Positions 25,631 to 32,951 of a stretch of DNA of 32,951 nt are shown here, piece by piece. The translations under genes and the position numbers were made by a program. This stretch comes from Treponema sp. Its GTDB lineage: Bacteria; Spirochaetota; Spirochaetia; Treponematales; Treponemataceae. The stretch lies in assembly GCA_017619795.1 (NCBI GenBank), contig JAFZRP010000046.1:1-32951 (forward strand). The letters are read 5' to 3'. Every line of letters starts with the position of its first letter. The stretch's first letter is position 1. The notes below the pieces were generated by a model, which saw nothing but the letters and a program-made list of their open reading frames with translations, did not search any database and was not told the DNA's origin.

Positions 25631-26392
25631 TTAGTTGAAAAAGTTCTTAAGCCGGTCAGCATCGGAATTGAACTTTTCGTCAATAACAGGAGGATGTTCA
25701 TTGAAGTAGAGAATCTGCTCAAGCTCCTCCTGTTTTTTTATGCCCCACAAAGGTACAACACTTTCATACTGATTTAAGAATCCATAAGCAAGCGGTACAT
25801 TTTCAAGCACTCCTCCGCCAAGCGGCTGCATGGCAATAAAGCCGATATCGTGCTCTTCGCACATTTTTACAAGCTCAACGCAAGGATCCGGGCTAATAAT
25901 ATTGAATGGAAACTGAATTGTTTCGTATGCACCAGATTGAACGACTTTCTTTGCTGTATCAAGATTTGTCGTAACAATTCCAAAATGTTTAATTTTACTC
26001 TGGCGCTGAAGGTCTTTAAGGGTTTCGTAGATTTTGTCGGCACCACCTGGCAGCGGCAAAAACTTTTCTGTTTCAATCTGAAATAAATCTACACTGTCGC
26101 AGTGGAGAGCCATAAGACTTGCTTCCAGACTCTCCTTTATTTCTGCAACAGTTTTTCCGCCCGTTGAGGTTGACAGAAGAACATTTTTTCTAATGTCGTA
26201 AACAGCATCTCCAAGAAGGCGCTCGCTTTCAGGGCTCTTGCTTGCGGTATCAAAAAAATTAATACCACAATCATAGGCTTTTCTAACAATGGAGGCAGCA
26301 TCATCTACCCCTACACTGTCAGTAAGCCTCATCGCACCAAAAGCGACTCTGGAGACAATTAAATCTGTTTTACCTAAACGAACGTACTCCAT
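25631..26392 (-). CDS. Aldo/keto reductase-family protein lacking the catalytic tetrad
   Basis: 253 residues, shorter than the usual ~300. The N-terminus MEYVRLGKTDLIVSRVAFGA, INFFDTA, SERLLGDAV and VDLFQIE place it in the aldo/keto reductase family. Of the D-Y-K-H tetrad only Asp48 remains: the Tyr position (FDTAxxY) is Ser53, the Lys position (STKT) is Ser76, and the His position (DLYQLH) is Glu107. NADPH-dependent reduction is therefore doubtful; a binding or regulatory role is possible. It starts 15 nt after glyQS and converges on the HD-GYP gene with 13 nt between the stops. Confidence 0.85.
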   Translation of the reverse strand: MEYVRLGKTDLIVSRVAFGAMRLTDSVGVDDAASIVRKAYDCGINFFDTASKSPESERLLGDAVYDIRKNVLLSTSTGGKTVAEIKESLEASLMALHCDSVDLFQIETEKFLPLPGGADKIYETLKDLQRQSKIKHFGIVTTNLDTAKKVVQSGAYETIQFPFNIISPDPCVELVKMCEEHDIGFIAMQPLGGGVLENVPLAYGFLNQYESVVPLWGIKKQEELEQILYFNEHPPVIDEKFNSDADRLKNFFN

Positions 26393-26407
26393 TAAAATTG
26401 TCTCGCG

Positions 26408-27892
26408 TTATTTCTTCTGTACAGGCTTGTAGTTTTTGATTGCTTTCTGAATAAAGAAAACAAGGTCATCAAGAGAAACGCGTTCCTGCTTCATTGAGTC
26501 ACGGTAACGTACTGTTACAGTGTTGAACAACTCGTTTGCAGAACCATCATCCTTTTTCTCCTGAATTGTATCGTAGTCTACAGTTACACAGAAAGGAGTT
26601 CCAATTTCATCCTGACGGCGATAGCGTTTTCCAACAGTTCCGCTTACATCGTAATCAGTTACGAAATCTTCTTTAAGAAGATGCTGGATTTCCTTTGCCT
26701 TTTCTGCAAGTCCGTCCTTCTTCATAAGTGGCAGAACTGCGACTGTAACAGGTGCAAGACGTGGGTCCAGGTGAAGAACTGTTCTGTAATCTTCTGGCTG
26801 ACCAGCTTCTGCAACATTCTGCTCTTCATAAGCTTCGCAAAGGAACATAAGGAAGTTTCTGTTAAGACCAGCAGAAGTTTCGATTACGTATGGAACATAC
26901 TTCTTGTTTCCATCTTCCTGATCGATATAAGACATATCCTTCTTAGAATAAATCTGATGCTGGCTCAAGTCGAAGTCTGTTCGGCTGTGGATACCTTCAA
27001 TCTCTTCAAAACCAATTGGGAAGTTATATGTGATATCGTATGCGTCTTTAGCATAGTGTGCGAGCTTGTCGTGGTGGTGCCACTTGAGCTGCTCCTCTGG
27101 AATACCGTACTTAAGATAGAACTGCCAGCGGTCTTTTCTCCAGCGGTCAAAGGTTTCGTCTTCAGTTCCTGGTTTACAGAAATACTCCATTTCCATCTGC
27201 TCAAACTCGCAGGTACGGAAAATAAAGTTCTTAAAGATGATTTCGTTTCGGAAGGATTTACCAACCTGAGCTACACCAAAAGGAACCTTCATTCTGTTTG
27301 ACTGAACAATATTCTTAAAGTCTGTAAAAATACCCTGACAAGTTTCAGGACGAAGATAGATAAGATGTGAATCGTCTGCGATTGGTCCCTGATATGTTTT
27401 GAACATAAGGTTGAACTCGCGGACAGCTGTATATTTTCTGTTCTTGCTTCCACAGGTAGGACAGTTGATGTTTGCATCGATAAATGCCTTCATTTCGTCA
27501 TGAGTCATTGTATCAACAGGTTTTCCAGGATTTACATCAGGATGAGCCTGAACAAAGTCTTCAATCAACTTATCTGCACGATGACGAGCATTACATTCAA
27601 TACAGTCAACCATTGGATCAGAAAAATGATCTACGTGACCAGAAGCCTTCCATGTTGTATGATGCTGGAAGATTGCGGAATCAAGTCCAACAACATCATC
27701 ATGAAGCTGGGTCATATAATGCCACCATTCATTCTGAATATTTCTCTTGAATTCTACACCAAGCGGACCATAGTCCCAGGCACCTGCCTGACCACCATAA
27801 ATTTCTGAAGCCTGGTAAACAAAGCCTCTTCTCTTACAGAGAGAGATAATTTTGTCGAGTGTACACGCATGTGTATCTGTTGTATTTGCCAT
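26408..27892 (-). CDS. glyQS: Glycyl-tRNA synthetase, single-chain dimeric type
   Basis: 494 residues from ATG 27892, chosen because AAGGAG lies 6 nt upstream; the frame is open 71 codons further but those residues show no family similarity. Class II enzyme charging tRNA-Gly. Motif 1 region FVYQASEIYGGQAGAWDYGP, a zinc-type insertion with CIEC and CPTCGSKNRKY, LRPETCQGIFTDF, motif 2 with FRNEIIF and FRTCEFEQMEMEYF, motif 3 region SAGLNRNFLMFLCEAY, and a C-terminal anticodon-binding domain (GTPFCVTVDYDT, VTVRYRDSMKQERVSLDDL). This is the alpha2 type, not the alpha2-beta2 enzyme. It follows a structured 175-nt leader. Confidence 0.97.
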   Translation of the reverse strand: MANTTDTHACTLDKIISLCKRRGFVYQASEIYGGQAGAWDYGPLGVEFKRNIQNEWWHYMTQLHDDVVGLDSAIFQHHTTWKASGHVDHFSDPMVDCIECNARHRADKLIEDFVQAHPDVNPGKPVDTMTHDEMKAFIDANINCPTCGSKNRKYTAVREFNLMFKTYQGPIADDSHLIYLRPETCQGIFTDFKNIVQSNRMKVPFGVAQVGKSFRNEIIFKNFIFRTCEFEQMEMEYFCKPGTEDETFDRWRKDRWQFYLKYGIPEEQLKWHHHDKLAHYAKDAYDITYNFPIGFEEIEGIHSRTDFDLSQHQIYSKKDMSYIDQEDGNKKYVPYVIETSAGLNRNFLMFLCEAYEEQNVAEAGQPEDYRTVLHLDPRLAPVTVAVLPLMKKDGLAEKAKEIQHLLKEDFVTDYDVSGTVGKRYRRQDEIGTPFCVTVDYDTIQEKKDDGSANELFNTVTVRYRDSMKQERVSLDDLVFFIQKAIKNYKPVQKK

Positions 27893-28067
27893 TTGTATCT
27901 CCTTACGACTCTGGCGTGGGCCGTTTTTGATTTTTTCGCCAGGGCATCTCACAGGGAATGTGCCGCCCGGGCATTTTTTTAGTTGTAAAAGAGAGATTAC
28001 CATAAAAACGGATTTTTTGCTAGTAAGCAGCGTCAAAAGAAAATAAGATAGCCTCAGATATAGTTTT
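27893..28067 (-). promoter_or_regulatory. Structured leader and candidate promoter of glyQS
   Basis: On the minus strand an extended -10 (TGGTAATCT, near 28002) is followed by ATGCCC, then GGGC, inner CACA, loop TTCCC, inner TGTG, and GCCC, forming a two-part stem. Then CTGGCG and CGCCAG form a second hairpin (27910-27950 region) just before the AAGGAG. The T-box consensus AGGGUGGNACCGCG is absent, although GGGCGGCAC is similar. No known riboswitch recognised. Confidence 0.4.
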
Positions 28068-29087
28068 TTATAATTCCAGAAACCTTTCCCCCGGACATTT
28101 TGCAAAGAAATCTACAACACGTGTACGCAAATCATTATTGTCCGCGGCATTCAGGAACTGGGTTTGCGCGTAATGTGCAAACTTAAAGTTCTGACTGAAA
28201 TATGTAAAGAATCGCTGAAGTCTAGTTTTCCAGAACTCAGGAGGCTGGTATTTTTCAACATCATCAATATACGAAAGAGCAAGCTCCTGTAAATCAACCT
28301 TTTCCGGCTCAGAGACAGTCTTAAAATCAACATCACCCTTTAGCTCTCTGAAAATCCACGGCTTTTGTACGGCTGCCCGCGAAATCATTACACCGTCAAC
28401 TGAAGGAGCAGCAGCAACAGCATAATCATACGAAGCCATATCCTTTACGTTTCCATTCAGATAAACAGCAACAGACTTTTCCTGTGCAGACGAAGCTGAA
28501 CTGCATTTGTATCGCTCTGCAAGCTGCTGGCAATAAGAATAACGAGGGGTGCGCGTAAGCTTTTCTTTTTTAGTTCGGGGATGAAGAGTAAGAAGTTCAA
28601 CCCCCTCTTTAACAAGCATATCGCAAAAAGAAAAAAAGCCTTCTTCTGTAAAATCCTCATCTCCAAGCCGTAGCTTTACACTCAGACGCTTTTTTTCACC
28701 TTCGTATTCGTTCACTACCCTGCTCACACCCCTGACCATCTCTAGCGTTTCTTCACGCGGCTTTGTCATCCAGGAGATTCCGGCGCCATAACGGTAAATA
28801 TCAGGAGCGGAACAGCCCATATTCAAGTCCAAACCAAGACCAGGAAGCTTTACGAGCATTTTTGCGGCTTCTATCATAAGCTCTGAAGATTTCCCGGTAA
28901 GCTGCCACACAAGCTTTTGTGGTACAGGAGCCGGATCTATGTAATATTTTTCAAAGGGACCGCCGGTAAGAAGAGTTCCTGCATTTATCATTTCGGTATA
29001 ATATTCATCGCAGCCGCCAAACTTCTCCACAAGGATTCTAAAAGCCGGATGACTGATGGTTGCCATTGGTCCGCAAATTAATTTCAA
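28068..29087 (-). CDS. tRNA-dihydrouridine synthase
   Basis: 339 residues from a TTG start at 29087, which has AGAGG 7 nt upstream and yields the usual Dus beginning (KLICGPMATISHPAFR). The in-frame ATG at 29117 lies before the predicted transcription start. FMN-dependent reduction of uridine in tRNA D-loops. Motifs: GPMATISHPAF, LDLNMGCSAPDIYRYGAG (catalytic Cys in NMGC), KLRLG, LLTLHPRTK, YLNGNV and GVMISRAAVQKPWIF. Length and motif set fit bacterial Dus; the exact subfamily is not assigned. Divergent from the polyprenyl synthetase gene. Confidence 0.9.
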   Translation of the reverse strand: MKLICGPMATISHPAFRILVEKFGGCDEYYTEMINAGTLLTGGPFEKYYIDPAPVPQKLVWQLTGKSSELMIEAAKMLVKLPGLGLDLNMGCSAPDIYRYGAGISWMTKPREETLEMVRGVSRVVNEYEGEKKRLSVKLRLGDEDFTEEGFFSFCDMLVKEGVELLTLHPRTKKEKLTRTPRYSYCQQLAERYKCSSASSAQEKSVAVYLNGNVKDMASYDYAVAAAPSVDGVMISRAAVQKPWIFRELKGDVDFKTVSEPEKVDLQELALSYIDDVEKYQPPEFWKTRLQRFFTYFSQNFKFAHYAQTQFLNAADNNDLRTRVVDFFAKCPGERFLEL

Positions 29088-29105
29088 AAAAGCACCTCTG
29101 CGTTC

Positions 29106-29114
29106 ATTGTAACA
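29106..29114 (-). promoter_or_regulatory. Candidate extended -10 for dus
   Basis: TGTTACAAT on the minus strand (TGn plus TACAAT). No good -35 at 16-18 nt. The predicted transcript start near 29099 supports the TTG at 29087 over the upstream ATG. Confidence 0.35.
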
Positions 29115-29165
29115 CATTATCACAATTATTTCTGCCAGAAGTAGTTTTATTCTGCCGGAACATGT

Positions 29166-29193
29166 TTGCAAAAAATGATTTTAACTCTATAAT
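29166..29193 (+). promoter_or_regulatory. Promoter of the polyprenyl synthetase gene (near-leaderless)
   Basis: TTGCAA (29166-29171), a 16-bp spacer and TATAAT (29188-29193). The ATG at 29203 lies 9 nt after the -10 with no ribosome-binding site, so the transcript would begin only about 0-3 nt before it. Confidence 0.6.
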
Positions 29194-29202
29194 ACCGTTA
29201 CT

Positions 29203-30252
29203 ATGAATAAAGAATTCCTGAACCGCCTTGAAAAGATTGAAAAAGCTCTCGACAATGCACTTCAAATGGATTTTTCAGATTCGTGGCAGCTTTCTTCCTT
29301 TGGAACCTTGCCGGAAGCAGTAAAGCCGCTTTTTATTCAGAATCTGATTGAACCGAACAGAAAGCTTGTAAATCTTGGTGGAAAACGATGGCGACCTCTT
29401 TTTCTTATTCTCTGCTACGAGCTTACAGCCCAAAAGAATGCAGTTCATTTTACGGAAGAACAGGCATACGGGCTCACTCCCCTTGTAGAGTTTGTTCATA
29501 CGGCAAGTCTTATTCATGATGATATTGAAGATTCTGCAGACCTTAGACGAGGAAAACCTGCGGCACACATAACCTATGGCGTTGATACAGCCCTGAATGC
29601 TGCCTCCTGGCTTTATTTTGAAGCGGCTGTCTGCATAAACACCTTAAACTTCACAAAAGAAAAGCAGCTTGAGCTTTATAACCTTTATTCGCGCGAGCTT
29701 CGTCGCCTCCATCTTGGTCAGGCAATGGATATTTACTGGCACCGCAACAAAAGCATTTTCCCTACTCTTGAAGAATATAAGGCTATGGTAAAGAATAAAA
29801 CCGGTACCTTATCCTCTCTTGCTGCACAGATTGGTTATATGGCTGGCGGAGAAGCTCAGGAAAGCCAGATTAAGGCAGGAGATATTGCTTCTAACCTTGG
29901 TGTCGGCTTTCAGATTATTGATGATGTTCAGAACCTTACTTTTGGAAACCCTGGTAAAAAGCGCGGTGACGATATTGTTGAAGGCAAAAAAAGTCTTCCA
30001 GTCCTCATTCATATTCATAAAAAGCCGGACGATAAGGAAAAGCTTTCTGCACTTATGGAACGCGCCGGTAAAGAAGGAATTGATTCCCCTGCGGTTGAAG
30101 AATGCATAAAGCTTCTTGAAACAAGCGGCTGTATTGAAGAAGCAGCACTTCAGGGAAAAAGCATAATAGAAAAAAACTGCCGTGCCTTTGGCGATAATTC
30201 AAAAATGATTACAGAACTGTTTGATTCTATGATTCCGGAGAGCTTTAAATGA
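29203..30252 (+). CDS. Polyprenyl diphosphate synthase (trans-isoprenyl transferase)
   Basis: 349 residues. Condenses isopentenyl diphosphate with an allylic diphosphate for prenyl carriers or quinones. GGKRWRP (59-65) matches the substrate-binding GGKR; the first aspartate-rich motif is HDDIEDSADLRRG (DDIED at 106-110); KTG at 199-201; the second motif is IIDDVQN (240-244), with Asn in place of the last Asp of DDxxD. Product chain length cannot be read reliably. It overlaps the TPR gene by 4 nt (ATGA), so translation is coupled. No Shine-Dalgarno is visible and the promoter is close, suggesting leaderless initiation. Confidence 0.93.
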   Translation: MNKEFLNRLEKIEKALDNALQMDFSDSWQLSSFGTLPEAVKPLFIQNLIEPNRKLVNLGGKRWRPLFLILCYELTAQKNAVHFTEEQAYGLTPLVEFVHTASLIHDDIEDSADLRRGKPAAHITYGVDTALNAASWLYFEAAVCINTLNFTKEKQLELYNLYSRELRRLHLGQAMDIYWHRNKSIFPTLEEYKAMVKNKTGTLSSLAAQIGYMAGGEAQESQIKAGDIASNLGVGFQIIDDVQNLTFGNPGKKRGDDIVEGKKSLPVLIHIHKKPDDKEKLSALMERAGKEGIDSPAVEECIKLLETSGCIEEAALQGKSIIEKNCRAFGDNSKMITELFDSMIPESFK

Positions 30253-30764
30253 CAGAACGACCAGAACAGCTGAATAATCAGGCAATCCATTTTGCAAACA
30301 ATGGAAACTACAACGATGCAATCTCCTGCTTTAAAAGGGCTATTGTGCTCGATTCCGAAAACTATCTTCTATGGTACAATCTTGGAATTACTTACAGAGA
30401 TATGGGAGATTTGAATAACGCACACGACTCGTTTGTAAAAGCAATTAAAATTGCTCCGAATAATGAAGATGCTATTGAAGCGCTTGCAACCTGCTGTCTC
30501 CAGCTGAAGCATCTGGATGAAGCTGAGCATTTCAGTTTGATTGGACTTGATACAAATGAGATGAATCCTCATTTCTGGAATCTTATGGGAGTAATTAACT
30601 TCCAGCGCGAAAACTATAAGGAAGCGGCCAATTTCTTTGAGCAGGCTCTTTTTCTAAATCCATATTTTGAAAACTCACTCATAAACCTGCGGGACACCTA
30701 CGAAGAGCTTGGCAACACAAACGGCGTACAGGAATGTCAGAAAAAACTGGACGAAATAAAATAA
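30249..30764 (+). CDS. TPR-repeat protein
   Basis: 171 residues, no signal peptide. About four tetratricopeptide repeats cover nearly the whole protein: AIHFANNGNYNDAISCFKRA, LGITYRDMGDLNNAHDSFVK, LATCCLQLKHLDEAEHFSL, and MGVINFQRENYKEAANFFEQ, with a capping helix at the end. A protein-interaction module, probably cytoplasmic. Start overlaps the polyprenyl synthetase stop as ATGA. No function can be assigned from context beyond coupling to isoprenoid synthesis. Confidence 0.88.
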   Translation: MTERPEQLNNQAIHFANNGNYNDAISCFKRAIVLDSENYLLWYNLGITYRDMGDLNNAHDSFVKAIKIAPNNEDAIEALATCCLQLKHLDEAEHFSLIGLDTNEMNPHFWNLMGVINFQRENYKEAANFFEQALFLNPYFENSLINLRDTYEELGNTNGVQECQKKLDEIK

Positions 30765-30773
30765 CATAAAATG

Positions 30774-30800
30774 TATGAGTTTTGCGTAGCAAAACTCATA
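30774..30800. repeat. 12-bp perfect inverted repeat with a 3-nt apex
   Basis: TATGAGTTTTGC, GTA, GCAAAACTCATA. It lies between the convergent TPR gene and cheB. The apex reads GCGTAGC, as in the loop of the grpE-dnaK inverted repeat. No T-run on either strand immediately after the stem, so at most a weak terminator; a dispersed palindromic element is more likely. Nearby, AGCGAAAC (30800-30807) and GTTTCGCT (30840-30847) form a second, wider inverted pair. Confidence 0.7.
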
Positions 30801-30845
30801 GCGAAACACGAAAAAATGTTCACTTAAATGAAGAACTCAGTTTCG

Positions 30846-32048
30846 CTAGCGATAAAGATGTTCACTAGCCAGCTGGTTTACTTCCTGTGCCATTTTGCTC
30901 AGCGGAACCTGCTTTTGTACAGCTCCCAGCTCAAACGCAACCTTAGGCATTCCGTAAACAATGCTTGAAGCCTGATCCTGACCTAAGGTCCAGGCACCCT
31001 TCTTGCGCATTTCTGCAAGCTGAGCGGCACCATCCCGTCCCATACCGGTCATTATAACGCCAAGAGCACGGTTTTCGTAATTTGCGGCAATTGATTCAAA
31101 AAGTACATCAACAGAAGGTCTGTGACCGTTGCGCTGCTCATCCTGAGAAAGCTTAATTGCATTACCAATCGGGCGATGAACAACATACATATGATAATTA
31201 CCAGGCGCAATATAGATATGGTGATTCATAATTACTTCACCATCCTTTGCTTCTGATACAGGAATCGGACAGATGTGGTTAAGACTTTCTGCAAACTCGG
31301 CGGTAAAGCCTGCCGGCATATGCTGAACAACAAGAATAGGCTGCTTAAGGTTCGGATCAAGGTCTTTAAACATTTCCCTCAGCGCATTTGGACCACCAGT
31401 TGAAATACCAATAGCAATAATTTCTATTCTTCCACCATCTCGTGCCGGAGTGATAGTTACGGGCTTTTTAGAAACAAGCGGCTTCCATGCAGCTAAGGTT
31501 TCAATATCATTCTTTGAAAGCGGCGGAACCTTGCTTAAATCTTCACCACGCTTTTTTTGTAAAAGACGATTTGATTCCTTAAGCTTTATCTGATGATTAA
31601 AAAAGTCCGGTTCATAGATTTTTCGGCCCTTTTTCTTTGCATAATCACCGCCATAAGAAGAAATACACTCAATAATTTGTCCGGAAACATCAGCAATATT
31701 TATGGAAATTGAAGAGCCGCCCGGCTTTGTAATAAAATCTGAAGCACCAAGCTCCAGACATTTCATTGTTACGTTTGCACCTTCAACAGCAATACTTGAG
31801 AGAACTATTACAGGAATATCAATCTTTAATTCACGCCTTTTTTCCAGGAACTGAACACCTGTCATTTTAGGCATTTCAATATCAAGAAGAATTACATCTG
31901 GAGAGAGCGTCTTGAGTTTTTCAAGCAGATCAAGTCCGTTTTCAGCCTTACCAATAACCTTAAAGCCCACTGTATCATCTACAATACGACCTATAAGATT
32001 CCGCATAAGAGCCGAATCATCGCATAGCATTACAGAAATATCATCCAT
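30846..32048 (-). CDS. cheB: Chemotaxis response regulator / protein-glutamate methylesterase CheB
   Basis: 400 residues from ATG 32048; an ATG three codons upstream (32057) is only one base from the GGAG and is less likely. Demethylates and deamidates chemoreceptors. N-terminal receiver domain: DD at 10-11, phosphoacceptor Asp56 (LLDIEMPKMTG), Lys108. Linker about 130-205. Methylesterase domain with Ser216 (GISTGGP), His243 (VVQHMPAGFTAEF) and Asp339 (TGMGRDGA). All catalytic residues are present. Downstream of cheR in the same unit. Confidence 0.96.
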   Translation of the reverse strand: MDDISVMLCDDSALMRNLIGRIVDDTVGFKVIGKAENGLDLLEKLKTLSPDVILLDIEMPKMTGVQFLEKRRELKIDIPVIVLSSIAVEGANVTMKCLELGASDFITKPGGSSISINIADVSGQIIECISSYGGDYAKKKGRKIYEPDFFNHQIKLKESNRLLQKKRGEDLSKVPPLSKNDIETLAAWKPLVSKKPVTITPARDGGRIEIIAIGISTGGPNALREMFKDLDPNLKQPILVVQHMPAGFTAEFAESLNHICPIPVSEAKDGEVIMNHHIYIAPGNYHMYVVHRPIGNAIKLSQDEQRNGHRPSVDVLFESIAANYENRALGVIMTGMGRDGAAQLAEMRKKGAWTLGQDQASSIVYGMPKVAFELGAVQKQVPLSKMAQEVNQLASEHLYR

Positions 32049-32093
32049 AAACAGCATTCTCCAACATTTTTAATAATTCATTTTCAGTTTTTG

Positions 32094-32909
32094 TTAGCCT
32101 TTTGTGTAAAGGCAGGCCCACTGTGTCTTAAGGAACTCAAACTTTGTTTTCATACCAAACAGAGATTCAGAATGACCAATAAACAGATAAGATTTATCTG
32201 CCATTGCATCGTAAAATCTGTTTACAACTGCAAGCTGAGCTGCTTCATCAAAATAAATGAGTACGTTACGACAGAAAACAATATCAAGATTTCTGATACC
32301 GGAATCGTTCTTAAGGTTATGATAGTCGAAATGGATTGGATCGAGAATCTCTTTATTTGCCTGATAGCCGCCTTCTACCTTTGTAAAATACTTAGCAAGA
32401 TAATCAGCCGGGATTCCATCAACCTTATTGTCTGCATAAAAGCCCTTCTGACCAACAAGCAGAGATTTAAGCGAAATATCGGAAGCTGTAATCTGGTAGT
32501 TAAAGCCCGGTGGAAGAATTGTTTTAAGAATCATAGAGATTGTGAGAGGCTCTTCACCTGTAGAACAGCCGGCACTCCAAACCTTTATTGTTCTTCCTAT
32601 ACCGGAGGATTTTTTCCTTTCTACCAAATCTGGGATTACATAATTAATAAGAGCATCGAAATGCGGTTGATTTCTGAAAAAGCGTGTAAGATTCGTAGTA
32701 ATTGAATCGAGCATCTCTTTCATTTCGTCAGAGTTCTTTGTGATAAGAGCATAATACTCATCAGGAGTTGCAATATTTTTCTGACGCAATAACTCCTTTA
32801 TTCTACTGTCCAGAATAGAGCGGTTCGTAGCGGAAAAGGTTATACCACTTTCATCGTAAATTAACTTACGGAATTTCTCAAAATCACTGTCACTAAGTAT
32901 TTCTAACAT
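32094..32909 (-). CDS. cheR: Chemoreceptor glutamate methyltransferase CheR
   Basis: 271 residues. Methylates receptor glutamates using S-adenosylmethionine, opposing CheB. N-terminal helical domain (1-75), TTNLTRFFRN (71-80), the SAM-binding loop WSAGCSTGEEP (111-121), and IVFCRNVLIYFD. No C-terminal pentapeptide-binding TPR extension. The ATG has no ribosome-binding site, and the TATAAT of a near-consensus promoter ends 7 nt before it. First gene of cheR-cheB. Confidence 0.96.
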   Translation of the reverse strand: MLEILSDSDFEKFRKLIYDESGITFSATNRSILDSRIKELLRQKNIATPDEYYALITKNSDEMKEMLDSITTNLTRFFRNQPHFDALINYVIPDLVERKKSSGIGRTIKVWSAGCSTGEEPLTISMILKTILPPGFNYQITASDISLKSLLVGQKGFYADNKVDGIPADYLAKYFTKVEGGYQANKEILDPIHFDYHNLKNDSGIRNLDIVFCRNVLIYFDEAAQLAVVNRFYDAMADKSYLFIGHSESLFGMKTKFEFLKTQWACLYTKG

Positions 32910-32916
32910 ATTGTTA

Positions 32917-32945
32917 ATTATACACCATAAAATTATAAATGTAAA
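32917..32945 (-). promoter_or_regulatory. cheR-cheB promoter (leaderless)
   Basis: On the minus strand TTTACA (32945-32940), a 17-nt spacer, TATAAT (32922-32917). The cheR ATG begins 8 nt after the -10, so transcription should start at or one base before the A of ATG. Confidence 0.75.
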
Positions 32946-32951
32946 AATAAA

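Noticed and set aside
26681..27301. 206-residue open frame antisense to glyQS
   Set aside because: Composition is Phe/Cys/Leu-rich without motifs, and it lies entirely opposite a conserved synthetase; a shadow frame.
27893..28010. T-box riboswitch before glyQS
   Set aside because: GGGCGGCAC resembles part of the T-box sequence, but the UGGN base-pairing element and the full AGGGUGGNACCGCG are missing and no specifier loop could be recognised.
27893..28105. N-terminal extension of glyQS by 71 codons
   Set aside because: The ATG at 27892 has a strong AAGGAG at ideal spacing and begins the conserved GlyRS sequence; the extra residues show no family similarity and cover the structured leader.
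32091..32705. 204-residue open frame antisense to cheR
   Set aside because: No motif or ribosome-binding site, fully opposite a conserved gene.
1..32951. CRISPR array, tRNA/rRNA genes, insertion sequences, prophage genes
   Set aside because: Both strands were scanned for direct-repeat arrays, tRNA arm motifs and transposase or integrase proteins; none seen.

Overview
The window looks like chromosomal DNA from a free-living or gut-associated spirochaete, most likely a Treponema. The grounds are the overall protein flavour (LeuRS, Lon, GlyRS, DnaK), two SpoIIE-type phosphatases with a STAS protein, a large ankyrin lipoprotein with a spirochaete-like lipobox, a CheR-CheB pair, single-chain GlyRS, and moderately AT-rich DNA. 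The genus is inferred; there is no 16S gene here. I see no tRNA, rRNA, CRISPR array, insertion sequence or prophage gene.

Layout. 1-2062: 3' part of leuS (+). 2066-6288 (-): a signalling operon of two membrane-anchored PP2C/SpoIIE phosphatases and a STAS protein. 6413-10317 (-): grpE-dnaK-dnaJ, with two strong inverted repeats between grpE and dnaK, one of them holding the dnaK ribosome-binding site. 10421-14035 (-): apt, asnA, a degenerate radical-SAM-like protein and an RluA-family pseudouridine synthase. 14097-16926 (-): two unknown membrane proteins. 17132-17683 (+): a STAS/zinc-ribbon fusion with a clear promoter and terminator. 17779-18070: a non-coding stretch between convergent genes with two clusters of DnaA-box-like 9-mers at 11-bp spacing flanking AT-rich DNA. 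18058-20487 (-): lon. 20605-25617 (+): a PerR-like regulator with operator-like palindromes, a 26-repeat ankyrin lipoprotein, and a degenerate HD-GYP protein. 25631-29087 (-): a catalytically degenerate aldo/keto reductase homologue, glyQS with a structured leader, and a tRNA-dihydrouridine synthase. 29203-30764 (+): polyprenyl synthetase and a TPR protein, overlapping by 4 nt. 30846-32909 (-): cheR-cheB.

How it fits together. Much of the window is signalling: partner switching (phosphatases and STAS proteins; no RsbW-like kinase in view), a probable c-di-GMP sensor, peroxide/metal sensing (PerR-like) and chemotaxis adaptation. Protein quality control is the second theme (GrpE/DnaK/DnaJ and Lon). 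The strongest candidate for something undescribed is the phased DnaA-box locus at 17779-18070, which could be the replication origin or a DnaA-titrating/reactivating site. Next are the hairpin on the dnaK start site and a set of promoters that sit so close to start codons (lon, cheR, polyprenyl synthetase) that leaderless transcripts are predicted.
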